Assembly: GCF_001693485.1 (NCBI RefSeq)
Contig: NZ_MAXC01000033.1
Coordinates: forward strand, 248,001-312,000
Reading direction: 5' to 3'
DNA length: 64,000 nucleotides
Source: Bradyrhizobium sp. LMTR 3
GTDB lineage: Bacteria; Pseudomonadota; Alphaproteobacteria; Rhizobiales; Xanthobacteraceae
Shown here: piece after piece, positions 63,828-64,000 of the stretch
Layout of the letters: every line of letters begins with the position of its first letter
Numbering within the stretch: the stretch's first letter is position 1
The notes under the pieces: model-generated
Told to the model about the DNA's origin: nothing
Seen by the model: only the letters and a program-made list of their open reading frames with translations
The model's database searches: none
Made by a program: the position numbers and the translations under genes

Positions 63828-63922
63828 GTTGTCTGACACTATGAAAGACAGTCTCACTGCGTCTTGATCGTGGCAATGGGATGGGATAGGTTCTGACTTA
63901 ATATTTGTAAGACAGTTTGAGG
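63828..63922. promoter_or_regulatory. Divergent control region with repeated TGTCT boxes
   Basis: Three related sites lie in the 126-bp gap between the excisionase-like gene and the plus-strand gene: TGTCTGACA (63830-63838), AGACAGTCT (63846-63854; minus-strand ACTGTCTTT overlaps it) and AAGACAGTTT (63909-63918; minus strand AAACTGTCTT). The first two are 9-bp palindromes around a central base. CATAGT lies where a -10 for the minus-strand gene could be. Confidence 0.5.
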
Positions 63923-63932
63923 CAGGCGGCGG

Positions 63933-64000
63933 ATGAGCAAGCGACGTGGGCCAGCCCCCAAGGGGGAGCATTACGGGAAGAGCGCAGTATTCAGCACGCG
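63933..64000 (+). CDS. Start of a divergent element gene (partial)
   Basis: ATG at 63933 with GGCGGCGG-type purine-rich leader opens MSKRRGPAPKGEHYGKSAVF, and the frame stays open to the window edge. Only 22 codons are seen. Basic start with RRGPAPKGEHYGK would fit a DNA-binding repressor or a small protein before an integrase, but nothing more can be said. Confidence 0.5.
   Translation, partial: MSKRRGPAPKGEHYGKSAVFST

Larger units (their letters stand above)
51542..64000. mobile_element. Integrated phage-like element (satellite or reduced prophage), right end outside window
   Basis: The region begins where the tRNA-Val is broken and carries its own tRNA-Val, then a mainly minus-strand set of short, overlapping genes (ATGA/GTGA junctions): HTH/excisionase-like, DNA-binding, small-terminase-like, tail-type structural, toxin-antitoxin-like and Zn-ribbon genes. 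No integrase, large terminase, portal or capsid is present in the 12.5 kb seen. The element must continue past 64 kb, where the 3' half of the tRNA and an integrase would be expected. Confidence 0.65.

Noticed and set aside
51705-64000. Integrase inside the visible part of the element
   Set aside because: No frame shows the tyrosine-recombinase R-H-x-x-R...Y pattern or a serine-recombinase catalytic motif; expected past 64 kb.

Overview
The window looks like chromosomal DNA of an alphaproteobacterium of the Bradyrhizobium/Rhodopseudomonas group (Nitrobacteraceae). GC is high throughout. Gene content and order fit (tig-clpP-clpX-lon, glnB-glnA, nrtR-nadA-nadB-nadC, rplM-rpsI, DUF2842 and DUF992 proteins), and the gaps hold palindromic repeats of the kind common in that group. 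The species cannot be named from sequence alone.

Layout. 1-5.7 kb is the edge of a surface-polysaccharide locus: a glycosyltransferase cut by the window edge, a Wzz/GumC co-polymerase with a kinase-like tail lacking its Walker lysine, a CelD/BcsL-type acyltransferase, and a polysaccharide-deacetylase fold lacking its metal ligands. 5.7-17.9 kb is core metabolism: haem A synthase, an FTR1 iron permease, the NAD operon with its NrtR regulator and a palindromic operator, O-acetylhomoserine sulfhydrylase, a CoA-binding protein, an enoyl-CoA hydratase, a thioesterase and rplM-rpsI. 18-19.2 kb is a diguanylate cyclase. 19.3-27 kb is a catabolic unit: an IclR regulator facing a six-gene operon (DHDPS-fold enzyme, FAD oxidoreductase, four-carbon acid-sugar kinase, PdxA2-type dehydrogenase, iron alcohol dehydrogenase, orphan TctC binding protein), probably for an acid sugar. 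27-39 kb is mixed: a haem-motif beta-propeller protein, transport and hypothetical genes, a 1-kb gene-free block of dense hairpins, and glnB-glnA. 39.6-51.4 kb holds nnr, an enolase-superfamily enzyme, a copper-less multicopper-oxidase fold, tRNA-Leu, tig, clpP, clpX, lon and a GFA-family protein.

From about 51.5 kb to the right edge lies the most unusual part: a mobile element inserted in a tRNA-Val(TAC) gene. Only the 5' half of the host tRNA remains; an intact tRNA-Val(TAC) of different sequence follows about 90 bp later. The element then carries more than 11 kb of small, tightly overlapping minus-strand genes. They include an excisionase-like HTH gene next to a divergent plus-strand gene, putative DNA-binding proteins, a small-terminase-like gene, a doubled two-gene structural module, a tail tape-measure-like gene, a DUF4258/HTH toxin-antitoxin-like pair with an operator-promoter, several Zn-ribbon or hypothetical genes, and a DUF4238 gene at the border. 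No portal, capsid, large terminase or integrase is seen. A 9-bp box (ACTGTCTTT and one variant) occurs in the control region and again in front of the tape-measure gene. This is consistent with a phage satellite or a strongly reduced prophage continuing past 64 kb.
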